Made by a program: the position numbers and the translations under genes. From NCBI GenBank assembly GCA_017608625.1, contig JAFCFN010000005.1, positions 1 through 52,561 of the forward strand: a stretch of DNA of 52,561 nt, written 5' to 3'. Under the pieces are notes generated by a model. That model was given only the letters and a program-made list of their open reading frames with translations, had not been told where the DNA came from and ran no database searches. The stretch is from Candidatus Woesearchaeota archaeon (GTDB taxonomy: Archaea > Nanobdellota > Nanobdellia > Woesearchaeales > JAFCFN01). Within the stretch, counting starts at the first letter, position 1; each line of letters opens with the position of its first letter. This document shows, piece after piece, positions 28,178-37,688 of this stretch.

Positions 28178-30073
28178 ATGAGATATATGCAAAAAAAGGG
28201 GCAAGTAACAGCATTCATGATAATTGGAATACTCATATTATTTTCTACTGCATTCATTATTTATTTTAAACCAAAAGCTATTTTTCCTGAGAAGATTCCA
28301 CCAGAAGTAATGCCTGTAAAGACTTATGTTGAGAGTTGTATAGAACAAATAGCAGAACCTGCAATAACACAAACTGGTTTACAAGGAGGTTATTTGGAAT
28401 TGCCAGACAAAATAAACAAAAACCCTTTCTCATATCTTGATTTTTCAGGACTAAAAGTTCCTTATTGGTATTACAAAGGAGAAGATAGAATTCCTTCAAA
28501 AAAGTATATGGAAGAACAATTAGCCAAGTATATTAATAAAAATTTAGACACGTGCTTAGCTAATCTTTCAGCATTCAAAGAAATGTTTGATATTGAGATA
28601 GTTGGTGATATTAATTCATCAGTAACTATTGGCGATTCAATAGTTTCAATAGATGTTGCTTATCCAATCCAAGTAAAATCTGCGAATATAAGTACATTGA
28701 TTTCTGACTTTAGCGTTGAAATTGAAGTTGGACTTGGAAAAACTTACAAACTAGCCAAAGCAATTATGGAAAAAGAAAATGATTTGAAATTTTTAGAAAA
28801 ACTAACAGATGAGATGATCTCAACTTCAGACTTGCCTTACGAGGGACTATATATCGGCTGTAAAGATAAGTCTTGGAGTATTGAAAATGAGATTAAACCA
28901 ACAATTCAGAATATGGTAAAATACAACTTTCATTTCTTAAGATTCGGAAATATGCAAATGATAGGCACAATTCCTGAAGAGTTGGAAGCATACTACTATA
29001 CAAAGAGAGATAAACCCTCCATACAGCCTGCTCCAGAAAAAGAAGAGTATGAATTAAGTTATTGGATAGACATTCCTGGGAAATATCAAGATCTAACAGT
29101 TAATACATTCTATGATCCTGGTTTTGGTATGAATGTGAGAGTATACCCTAGTAAAGGAGATGCTGTAAAACCAATTGAATTGGATGTGGCAGTTGTCGGA
29201 GAATGTATCAAAACTTTTCACCATTTTTATTCTGTTGAATATCCTTTATTATTTCAAGTAATTGATAGAAAGGATCCTACAAGAGTTTACTATTTTAATT
29301 TTGCAACACCTGTTATTTTGGAGAGAAATGAACCATCAAGAGAGATAAATATATATGCTGTTGATACGAGCTTAAGAACAATAACAAGTGACGATTATTG
29401 TAGTAGAAATCAGTATGACCTAGAGGTTTATGTTCAAGACGAAGAAACAGGAGAGGCACTTAATAATGTCAGCATCTCATACCAGTGTGTAAGATTTAAG
29501 TGTAATATAGGCAATACAGCCTACAAAAAAATTGATAACATTGTTGTAAGCGATATTCCTTACCTAGAAGGAAAATTCCCTTATTGTATAAATGGCTGGT
29601 TAATAGCAGAAAAAGAGAATTACTTAAAAAAAGTTAAGACAGTTACAATAGGTCCTACTACACAAAAAATGGTTAATATTGAAATGACCCCTTTAAAAGT
29701 ATTGAATTATTCATTTAATCCTATTAATTTGCCTTTTAAAGGAGATGAGGAATTTTTTATCCACATAACAAATGCCGACAAACAATATACTACAGACCTA
29801 ATATCTCCTTCAGAAGTAGAAGATTACAAAAATTTGAAACTTTTGTTTGGAGACTATAAGTATAATATAGATATTAAAGTAATGAGAAATAACAGTTTAG
29901 TTGGAGGTTATTATTTAGAAAATTGGGAAGTTGATAGGTCAAAATTGATTGGAGCTAATGAAATAGTCTTTAATGTATTTTTGACAAAAGATTTCAACAC
30001 AACAGAATTTATGAGTTATTGGAATGATGTAATTATAAAAGAATCTGGAGATTATAAGCCTGAAATAAAATGA
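28178..30073 (+). CDS. Large pilin-like surface protein with QKKGQVTAF N-terminus
   Basis: MQKKGQVTAFMIIGILILFSTAFIIYF...PPEVMPVKTYVESCI parallels PLEVQPVKEYIEACI in the 25.1-kb gene. Confidence 0.75.
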   Translation: MRYMQKKGQVTAFMIIGILILFSTAFIIYFKPKAIFPEKIPPEVMPVKTYVESCIEQIAEPAITQTGLQGGYLELPDKINKNPFSYLDFSGLKVPYWYYKGEDRIPSKKYMEEQLAKYINKNLDTCLANLSAFKEMFDIEIVGDINSSVTIGDSIVSIDVAYPIQVKSANISTLISDFSVEIEVGLGKTYKLAKAIMEKENDLKFLEKLTDEMISTSDLPYEGLYIGCKDKSWSIENEIKPTIQNMVKYNFHFLRFGNMQMIGTIPEELEAYYYTKRDKPSIQPAPEKEEYELSYWIDIPGKYQDLTVNTFYDPGFGMNVRVYPSKGDAVKPIELDVAVVGECIKTFHHFYSVEYPLLFQVIDRKDPTRVYYFNFATPVILERNEPSREINIYAVDTSLRTITSDDYCSRNQYDLEVYVQDEETGEALNNVSISYQCVRFKCNIGNTAYKKIDNIVVSDIPYLEGKFPYCINGWLIAEKENYLKKVKTVTIGPTTQKMVNIEMTPLKVLNYSFNPINLPFKGDEEFFIHITNADKQYTTDLISPSEVEDYKNLKLLFGDYKYNIDIKVMRNNSLVGGYYLENWEVDRSKLIGANEIVFNVFLTKDFNTTEFMSYWNDVIIKESGDYKPEIK

Positions 30074-33000
30074 ATGTGAATAGATTATTAACAACAATTG
30101 TAATTAATCTTTTGATAAACTTGCCTCTAATAAGTGCAATAACAATAACTGATGTTAGTGTTAAAGAGATAAAAGTAGATTCTGTTTTAATTGAATGGAA
30201 AACAGACATAGAATCGAATTCTAGTGTTTATTATGGTACTACAACTGGTTTAGGCTTAGTTAAGAGCAATGGAACTCTTGTCAGAAATCATTCTATTTCA
30301 TTAACAAATTTGAGTTCCAGCACCAAGTACTATTTTGCTGTAGAGAGTTTTAACTCAACAGATAGAGCTTATAATGATAATAACGGAGCACTTTATAATT
30401 TTACAACAGCTGAGAAAGTAGAGTTATACTTGAATATAAGCAATAAAGAGAAGTATGTGAATAATAACAAATATTTAATAAGAGGAGAAGCAACCCCAAA
30501 TTCAAAACTAGTATTTTCTATTAATAAAAGAATGCCATCAGTGATAGAAGAAACTGGATTAAGTTATTTAAGAGTTAATGAAAGTGGTAGATTTTCAGGA
30601 ACAATAAGATTGGTAGATGGTTTTAATAACATAACTATCGAAGTAACAGATAATCAAGGAAACAGGGCGAAATTTAAGCATTATGTGACATTAGATTGGA
30701 GAAGGCCCATTATTACTTTACAGGAGATTAAGACTCCAAGGAATAATAGAACAGTCCCAATAATCGGGAGCTTGAATGAAGATGGCAGCTTAAAATTAAA
30801 TGTTGTTTATAAGAATCAAACAATTCAGAGCCAAGAAATAAATATCGTAAATAAAACATTTAATTCTTCTATAAAACTGACAAAAGATGGAGAATACCTC
30901 TTAAATTTAACTGCAAGTGATTTAGCTGGAAATAATGCAACAATTATTAAGAAGATTGTTTTAGATACAAAAAAGCCGAGACTAGATATAAAAACTAACC
31001 TTAAGCAAGAATTTCATTTTCCTGTTGTTGATATTGAAGGTAAAACAGAACCTAATAGCAGAGTATGGATAATTAACGCAGGGAATAATAGCAAGATCGT
31101 TGTTAATATAACGCAATATGATGAAAGGTATAGAACAATTGAAGGAGGATTTAATTTTGATGTGCTTGCACCATTTATTAAATACAGCAAAGAAATAAAG
31201 GCAGATTCAGAAGGAAAATTTAAAGAACAGATACTCTTAGCAGAAGGGAAAAATGAGCTCATATTCAAGGTTGTTGATGAAGCAGGTAACAAGGGCATGG
31301 ATGTTAGAAGAACAGTTAGAATGAAATCTGGATCTAACAAATGGAAAGTTGGCAGGATATCTACTGTTCCTAACGAGGTCTACACCTCATCTCTAAAAGT
31401 TGGAGAAACACCAATAAGCGTAATTTTTGAGTTGTATTATCTGGCTGGTTCTTCTACAGACATAAAGAATCTTGTGCCAAGAAATATTTTAGTAAGAAAA
31501 GATGAAGGGAATAGAAGAGCAAACAATTCATTTATATCAAAAATTGATGAAGCATCTATTTGGTATGTGGAAGAGGAAAATAAGTTTGTTGGTTATGCAA
31601 AAATATGGCTAAAGCAGTATACTGATGATCCTTACAAATTGCCTGATCAACTTAATTTTGATTTAGAAGCAATACTAAGTTATAGGGTAGGGAATTTTAG
31701 GCAAATAGAACGTGCTTTTTTCAAAACAGCTGTTTCTGTTCAAAAGCCAATACAATATAGCAAATGGCTTACTCCAAAAAGAATAAACAAAACAATCGAG
31801 AAATTGGATACATGGATAAAAAGATTGGATAAAGCCATTAATTATGCAGAAAAAGCAACAGTAGCGACAACAGCAGCTTGTGTTGGAGCAATTATTGGAA
31901 GATATTTAGGTTTAGTTGATGAAAATACTGTATTTTGGATATGTGATAGAGTAGGATGTCCGCCTGTTCCTCCTGATTGTGAAAGTATGGGGGAAATAAT
32001 TAATGAGAAATATTATAGAACAACATTAGAAGATGGATCAGAATTAACAGTGGAGTTCTTAGGAGATGCTAAAAAAGTAAAAGGTGCTGATTGTCCTTCT
32101 GGTCAAAATGTAATAAAAACATATTATCACTCTCCGACAGGAGCTCCTATTACAGCTGTTACTCAAACAGCATTAGCTGTACCTACTAAAAATATTTATT
32201 TCAAAACAGGGGATGTATCTGCTGTAAGTTCTCAATATTTATGTACAAATATGAGTGAAACAGAGTTCAAAAATAATCCTCCAATAATAGGTACTCCAGG
32301 ATTATGTTACAATCCTGTTGAAGATAAAACAAAATGTCTTGACCCTGCTCTTAGAGGTGTTAATCCATTCCAAGACATAATAACTTCAACAAGATGTGTT
32401 TGTTTTACAGGAATGTGGGGTAATTTGGAAAACATACAAAAGATATTGTATGGAATGAAGAAATGTTTACAACAGGCTCAAATAGGTAAAGTAAGAGGAG
32501 GATATTGTGAAAGATTATTTGCACAATTTGCTTGTGATATTATTCAGTGGGGTTTGAGGTTTATATTAGGACCAACAAAAATAAGTAAAACAGGACGTGC
32601 ACCAGATGTTACAGGAATAAAAAAGAACATACAGGAATTAAATAGCAAATTAAGAAGGAGATATGAAGGAGCCCTTGTTACTAGATTTGGCTTGAGTTCT
32701 GACCAGCTAGTTCGTAAAGCCTGTGTTGGTGCAATCACAGGTGACTGGAGTTCATTGAGAGAAGAAATAAGATCAAAGATAAAAGCGCCTGTTGCACCTG
32801 TTATTGGACCGTTAATTCCAGAGTCTAGAATAGTTGGTTATAATCCATTTACAGGAGAATTAACAATTCAGTATTTAATGACAATTGGAATTATGTCTGG
32901 TGGTCAAGAAGTAAGGGCAAAACTAAACTTATATTGTGAACCAGGTGAAAATGACGATTATTGTCCTAAGGATAGAGTATTACAGCTCTATGATCAGCCA

Positions 33001-34305
33001 GTGACATTCTATGTTCCAAGAAATGGAGCAATACAAAGAAATTATGTTGTAAATGTTGATCATTCAAGATATTGGTTTAATAGAGCAAAACTTGTTGTAG
33101 AGTATAAACTGGGTGCAGAAGAAAAAACAGAAATTCTTGATGAACCAATAGCACAAAAAGGCGGGTTAGTTGTGCAATGCCATTGGCAGGTTATTCCTCC
33201 AATGATAGTTTGTGAAAAAATAGGAGAAGAGCTTTATGGAACACTGCAGTTAGTTAAAGCTGAGAGAAGTCCTATGGTTAGCACATATTATCCTGACAAT
33301 AGTTTGAATGTCAAAGTTAATTTAGCTAAGATAGGAGGATTTGATTTTGATAAAAGAAATGCTTACTTGTATTGGAAGTTAATTAAACCTGCTGGTGCAG
33401 TTCCTGCTGTAGAGACAGGAGAAATAAAGATAAAACCATTTGAGGATGTAACCACAATAAGCTACAATATACTTGATTTCATACAAAAATTATCAGCTAT
33501 TGAAAGAGTTGGAAGAACAAAGTTTCCTGATAAGGTAGAGTTAAAAGAAAATCAGCCTATTTACATAGTAGCTAAAATAGGAGCTGATGAAAATGCTGAG
33601 AGAAAAAAGATTACTGTCTTAAATATTTGGGGGAAGAATGAATCAGATGGAAAAGTCAAATTGGAATGCAATGAAACAGAAAATATGGAATGGAGTTGTA
33701 CATCAACACAAAAGGTTCATTCATTAGAAATGAGTGTAGCAGTTAAAACAGAACAATCAACTGGCATATATTACAGAATTAATAGTAAAGATTTCAAAAA
33801 ATTATTTGATGTAACAGTTCCGTCAAAAGATTTGGGTAAGAGATTCGTAACAGGCAATTACCAGCTCATAGTTGATTTATACGAAGACGTAAATAGGGAT
33901 GGAAAGATTGATCCTGAGTATGATAAAAACATAGTTTATGAAGCAAAGAATCAAACAAAAGTGTTACGCCCAACTTTCAAGTATGTTGATGGTAAAGCAA
34001 GCTGCGAAGCACGACCTATTGTAGATATTGTCAAACCTACCCAAGGTACTTATTTTAATGAGTCAGAGAGTGAAATCAATAAAATCATTGTTAATGTATG
34101 GGATGATTGCAATAAAATAGGAGAAATAAGCGTAAGAGGCGTAGATAAATTTGGCAAGGAGTGCGTAAGCTCAGGATCTCTAGAAAATATTGACATTTCA
34201 GAGTGTGAACCAGGAGAAGTTGTAATAAAAGTCAAAGCTAAGGATGAAAATACTTGGGGACCAGAAGCTGAAGTTAAAATTGTAAAAAAGGGAAAATTAG
34301 AATAA
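30070..34305 (+). CDS. Giant surface protein (1411 aa), FN3/Ig-like N-terminal half and Cys-rich C-terminal half
   Basis: ITDVSVKEIKVDSVLIEWKTDIESNSSVYYGTTT...STKYYFAVESFN (FN3-like); CVCFTGMWGNL...C...C...QWG block shared with the 20.6-kb gene. Confidence 0.8.
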   Translation: MNVNRLLTTIVINLLINLPLISAITITDVSVKEIKVDSVLIEWKTDIESNSSVYYGTTTGLGLVKSNGTLVRNHSISLTNLSSSTKYYFAVESFNSTDRAYNDNNGALYNFTTAEKVELYLNISNKEKYVNNNKYLIRGEATPNSKLVFSINKRMPSVIEETGLSYLRVNESGRFSGTIRLVDGFNNITIEVTDNQGNRAKFKHYVTLDWRRPIITLQEIKTPRNNRTVPIIGSLNEDGSLKLNVVYKNQTIQSQEINIVNKTFNSSIKLTKDGEYLLNLTASDLAGNNATIIKKIVLDTKKPRLDIKTNLKQEFHFPVVDIEGKTEPNSRVWIINAGNNSKIVVNITQYDERYRTIEGGFNFDVLAPFIKYSKEIKADSEGKFKEQILLAEGKNELIFKVVDEAGNKGMDVRRTVRMKSGSNKWKVGRISTVPNEVYTSSLKVGETPISVIFELYYLAGSSTDIKNLVPRNILVRKDEGNRRANNSFISKIDEASIWYVEEENKFVGYAKIWLKQYTDDPYKLPDQLNFDLEAILSYRVGNFRQIERAFFKTAVSVQKPIQYSKWLTPKRINKTIEKLDTWIKRLDKAINYAEKATVATTAACVGAIIGRYLGLVDENTVFWICDRVGCPPVPPDCESMGEIINEKYYRTTLEDGSELTVEFLGDAKKVKGADCPSGQNVIKTYYHSPTGAPITAVTQTALAVPTKNIYFKTGDVSAVSSQYLCTNMSETEFKNNPPIIGTPGLCYNPVEDKTKCLDPALRGVNPFQDIITSTRCVCFTGMWGNLENIQKILYGMKKCLQQAQIGKVRGGYCERLFAQFACDIIQWGLRFILGPTKISKTGRAPDVTGIKKNIQELNSKLRRRYEGALVTRFGLSSDQLVRKACVGAITGDWSSLREEIRSKIKAPVAPVIGPLIPESRIVGYNPFTGELTIQYLMTIGIMSGGQEVRAKLNLYCEPGENDDYCPKDRVLQLYDQPVTFYVPRNGAIQRNYVVNVDHSRYWFNRAKLVVEYKLGAEEKTEILDEPIAQKGGLVVQCHWQVIPPMIVCEKIGEELYGTLQLVKAERSPMVSTYYPDNSLNVKVNLAKIGGFDFDKRNAYLYWKLIKPAGAVPAVETGEIKIKPFEDVTTISYNILDFIQKLSAIERVGRTKFPDKVELKENQPIYIVAKIGADENAERKKITVLNIWGKNESDGKVKLECNETENMEWSCTSTQKVHSLEMSVAVKTEQSTGIYYRINSKDFKKLFDVTVPSKDLGKRFVTGNYQLIVDLYEDVNRDGKIDPEYDKNIVYEAKNQTKVLRPTFKYVDGKASCEARPIVDIVKPTQGTYFNESESEINKIIVNVWDDCNKIGEISVRGVDKFGKECVSSGSLENIDISECEPGEVVIKVKAKDENTWGPEAEVKIVKKGKLE

Positions 34306-34313
34306 AATTTTTA

Positions 34314-34709
34314 TTAAGGCAATTTTAAATGACCCTTATATATATCGACGTCTTGTCCGTCTTCTTTTCTATAATTATATAAAATTCGACAATTTCCTAT
34401 CTTTTTTAAACATGTTTTTCTATATATTATTTTATCTGAATTTATAGTGATGTTCCCTATCCAACAATCAATGTTATTTTCATTAAAATCTAATTCTTTA
34501 TCCAATTTCTTTGTTAATTTCTTAGAAATATCTGAGCCATCAGGATAAATCACAATTACAAAAGGCTTTGTCTTTTTAGCAATAAGCTTCCATTGTTCTT
34601 CTCTTAGTGGAAATTTTTTAAAACATCTCAAACAACTAGGATACAAAATATTATATGTGCCTTTATCTATGGTCAATTCAACTATTCTATATATCTCAAT
34701 TTCATTCAT
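34314..34709 (-). CDS. Hypothetical protein
   Basis: 131-aa ORF in a compact minus-strand gene array. Confidence 0.5.
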   Translation of the reverse strand: MNEIEIYRIVELTIDKGTYNILYPSCLRCFKKFPLREEQWKLIAKKTKPFVIVIYPDGSDISKKLTKKLDKELDFNENNIDCWIGNITINSDKIIYRKTCLKKIGNCRILYNYRKEDGQDVDIYKGHLKLP

Positions 34710-34731
34710 TTTTTGTAGTGAGTTTTTATTC

Positions 34732-34962
34732 CTATTTGTTTTTCTTATCCAGCTCAGTTTTTATATATAGGTTTAGTGCAGTGAGATACGCTTGTCTGAA
34801 TTCAACACCATTAGGAAATTTATCTTTTTTCAAATATCCTTTTTTTCTTAAAATGTCTAGTTGAATTGATCTTACTTCTTGCATTTGGGAAGGCTTTAAC
34901 TTATACTGGTCAATAAGCTCTCTTATTTTTTTGTCTAGATCAATTTCATTATTGTTTGCCAT
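34732..34962 (-). CDS. Hypothetical small helical protein
   Basis: 76-aa ORF; start overlaps the upstream stop. Confidence 0.5.
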   Translation of the reverse strand: MANNNEIDLDKKIRELIDQYKLKPSQMQEVRSIQLDILRKKGYLKKDKFPNGVEFRQAYLTALNLYIKTELDKKNK

Positions 34963-35572
34963 TTTTTCCCTTAAATATTGTTCCTAAAACATCATTAATA
35001 TCATAAATCTTTTCTCCATCTTTATAAAGATCCCACTCCAGAATACCTAATCTTGGCTTTATTTCTTTCCATATTTTTCTGTATGTAACTTTTTCTGGTG
35101 TTATATAGGTTGCAAACACATATTGTCTAAAGTACTTTTCAGGAAAAAAAGATTTTAAAATCTCATTCACGTCATCTACTTTTTTCCCTTTTCTTAGAAA
35201 TGCCGGTAAATCAAATTCATATTCAGCATCATATATTGATAATGGCTTTCCAAGCTCTTTTACTAGTTTTTTCATTTCTTCTTCTGATTCAGGAAATTCA
35301 GGTATTTCTCTCCTTATATCAAATGCATTTAAATGATATTCATTATTAAAATCTCTGCTCAATCTCAAAATCTTACCGATGAGGGTTTCACTAATCTTAG
35401 CATAATCCTGATCTTTGTAGATAGTAAGGCAATATCTTTTGTCTTTTGCAGCCTGTTTAAGAGCATCTAGGCATGTAAGCATTTTGTAATTTTCTGAAAA
35501 TTTCTTCAAACCAGGTCCTACAAATGTCCAGTGCCTTACTTTTTTTAAGATGTTTTCGATATTCTTATTCAT
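34949..35572 (-). CDS. Hypothetical protein
   Basis: Internal ATG at 35572 (MNKNIENILKK) sits just after the FHA gene stop (35574). Confidence 0.55.
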   Translation of the reverse strand: MNKNIENILKKVRHWTFVGPGLKKFSENYKMLTCLDALKQAAKDKRYCLTIYKDQDYAKISETLIGKILRLSRDFNNEYHLNAFDIRREIPEFPESEEEMKKLVKELGKPLSIYDAEYEFDLPAFLRKGKKVDDVNEILKSFFPEKYFRQYVFATYITPEKVTYRKIWKEIKPRLGILEWDLYKDGEKIYDINDVLGTIFKGKNGKQ

Positions 35573-35573
35573 T

Positions 35574-35912
35574 TTATTCCTCATTTCTGAATATAAGCTG
35601 ATATGGCTTGTTATGTTTATCAATAACATCTGATGCAAGCTCAATTATGCTATTATTCATAAGATCACATGGGCCATCTTTGTATTCCCACTTATCTCTG
35701 TTTATTTTAGTTCCATTATCGCTTTTTAAATCCAAATATTGCCATGTTTTAGCAAATTCATTAAATTTGATTAAACCATGAACTCTAGAAACTGTCCCTG
35801 CTATTGGAGGGATTACAATATCTGATAATTCCTTATTTCTTCCAATGATATAAGGTCTATCCTTTTTTAATTTATATTCCTTTTTTAAAACTATGTCAAC
35901 TATCTTGGCCAT
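35574..35912 (-). CDS. FHA-domain protein
   Basis: YIIGRNKELSDIVIPPIAGTVSRVHGLIKF...WQYLDLKSDNGTKIN matches the FHA consensus (GR, SRxH, NGT). Confidence 0.85.
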   Translation of the reverse strand: MAKIVDIVLKKEYKLKKDRPYIIGRNKELSDIVIPPIAGTVSRVHGLIKFNEFAKTWQYLDLKSDNGTKINRDKWEYKDGPCDLMNNSIIELASDVIDKHNKPYQLIFRNEE

Positions 35913-36015
35913 TTTTCACCTCTCTCGGATAATCCAATCTAGTCTTACATCTAGGGCACTCTTTTGGTTCAGCAACTCTTGATTCCCATTCATAACTACA
36001 TTTTGGACAGTTCAT
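35896..36015 (-). CDS. 39-aa zinc-ribbon protein overlapping the FHA gene start (absent from ORF track)
   Basis: MNCPKCSYEWESRVAEPKECPRCKTRLDYPREVKNGQDS*; CPxC...CPxC. Confidence 0.7.
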   Translation of the reverse strand: MNCPKCSYEWESRVAEPKECPRCKTRLDYPREVKNGQDS

Positions 36016-36365
36016 TTTTCACTCTCCTTAATAATTGCAGGAACATTAATTCCTACAATCTCTACTTTTTTTAATATTTTTTCCAAATTTTTTATTTCAG
36101 AAATATGTTTAATTACTCCTCCAACCTTCACTCCATTCTCAATCAGAGGATGGCCATCTTCTTTTACTGCCCAAACTATTTCATCAATACCTATTTTTCC
36201 CTTTAATTTCCCAATACCTTTTTCATTGCACCACAGCTCATAGTCTGAAAGATAATGTTTTAATCCATCCATGTACCATCCCCTTATTGTTCTATTCTGA
36301 TCCACGCATAGAATATACCATCTATCCTGTTTTGGGACTTCTATTGCAATTTCGTAGTTTTTCAT
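36012..36365 (-). CDS. Hypothetical protein
   Basis: 117-aa ORF, good SD (gaggtaaa), overlapping neighbour. Confidence 0.5.
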   Translation of the reverse strand: MKNYEIAIEVPKQDRWYILCVDQNRTIRGWYMDGLKHYLSDYELWCNEKGIGKLKGKIGIDEIVWAVKEDGHPLIENGVKVGGVIKHISEIKNLEKILKKVEIVGINVPAIIKESEK

Positions 36366-36373
36366 TTTACCTC

Positions 36374-36580
36374 TTAAAATAGATCATCTCTTCCAGTAAC
36401 AGGGTTGTATGTATTGTTTTTGCTAAATTCAATTTTTCTCGGTTTTGCTTCATTAACTATTCTGTCAATTGATTTTGGAAGAACTGTTATAGCACCTATT
36501 CCAAGAATTTCGTCATTTCTCTTTCTTTTTAATTTATTATAACCCCTAATCTTTGCAATCAAATTCGCAATGTATTTCAT
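36374..36580 (-). CDS. Hypothetical small protein
   Basis: 68-aa ORF preceded by GAGGTGAAA. Confidence 0.5.
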   Translation of the reverse strand: MKYIANLIAKIRGYNKLKRKRNDEILGIGAITVLPKSIDRIVNEAKPRKIEFSKNNTYNPVTGRDDLF

Positions 36581-36822
36581 TTTTTCACCTCACATATGTT
36601 TTTCATTTTACAAAGGCTGCAATAACCATCCTCAAAACCTCTCCTATATGCCTCTAAATGCTGTTCAATCCTTTTTGAGTACGATCCTTTCAAATAAGGA
36701 TAGCTTCCTTGCTCGATTCTCTTGATTTCATCTTTTAAAGCCTTTGTCTCTGCTTTCAGCAAATCTGTATAACATAAACAAGATTCATACTTTGTTGGTT
36801 TTATTGGAATTTTTTTGGCCAT
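36577..36822 (-). CDS. Cys-containing small protein
   Basis: 81 aa with C-x(n)-C...CSLCKMKNIC, possible metal-binding cluster. Confidence 0.5.
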   Translation of the reverse strand: MAKKIPIKPTKYESCLCYTDLLKAETKALKDEIKRIEQGSYPYLKGSYSKRIEQHLEAYRRGFEDGYCSLCKMKNICEVKK

Positions 36823-36849
36823 ATTTATCTAAAAATTAAAAAGGAAAAA

Positions 36850-37386
36850 TTATGCATTAGCTATGTATGAAGCCAACATCCCATTAAGCACTGCATCATT
36901 GTATTCTGCTTTTTCTGATGCTTCAAAAAGTGTTTTTATGTCTTCCACACTTTTTACTGAAGATTCCTTAATTTTCTTATTGTATTTGCTGAAATACTCT
37001 TTGAATTCATTAGCAAGTTTTGGGATATGTTCTTTCTCTATATCATAGAATATATTAGGTGAAAGATATGTTGCTATTCCTGTTTCAATCTTCTTAACAA
37101 GATTTGCTAAACCTTCTAAAGGATTCTGTACTGCTAAAAATAAATCCTGTTCTTTAATATTCAAATCCCTTATTATTCTTGCATTTTGTTCATTGGCATT
37201 TTTCCAAGAATCTTTTAATCCTAAGAATTCTTTGTAGTCCTGCTTTAAATTTTCATATAATTTAATAACAGCATCAATTCCATCCTTCTGAATATCAGAT
37301 ACAGATCCAACTATTTTTTCTTTTATTTTATTCAGATATGTTATGATTTCCTGTTTTCTACCTTTTAAAACTTTTAAATTGACCAT
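36850..37386 (-). CDS. Coiled-coil hypothetical protein
   Basis: 178 aa, helical; preceded by GAGGTGAAACC. Confidence 0.55.
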   Translation of the reverse strand: MVNLKVLKGRKQEIITYLNKIKEKIVGSVSDIQKDGIDAVIKLYENLKQDYKEFLGLKDSWKNANEQNARIIRDLNIKEQDLFLAVQNPLEGLANLVKKIETGIATYLSPNIFYDIEKEHIPKLANEFKEYFSKYNKKIKESSVKSVEDIKTLFEASEKAEYNDAVLNGMLASYIANA

Positions 37387-37410
37387 TTTGGTTTCACCTC
37401 TTTCTTAAGA

Positions 37411-37474
37411 TAAGAACCCAAGAGTCAAGGGGTGTTTAGATGAGCTGTAGTAAGAAACACCTCTTGGGTTCTTA
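37411..37474. promoter_or_regulatory. Long palindrome upstream of the minus-strand cluster
   Basis: TAAGAACCCAAGAG(37411-37424)/CTCTTGGGTTCTTA(37461-37474), inner GTGTTT/AAACAC. Confidence 0.6.
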
Positions 37475-37688
37475 CTTGTTAGTAGTAATAATAGTAGTAA
37501 AACATAACTTATATATAAATCTTTTGTTTTTTGTTACTTAATAGTAATAACATTAAGGCTTGAGATGACTAAATTTTGGCATATGAAAACATGAAATTTG
37601 CTGATTATAAGGTATATAATAGATGTTCAGAAAAATACAGAAAAAACCAAAGCATTTAAATATGGAGTATAAATATCTTATTAATATA

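Noticed and set aside
37475-37500. TAGTAGTAATAATAGTAGTAA tract as an iteron array
   Set aside because: Too short and low-complexity to separate from AT-rich background, although it adjoins a real palindrome.
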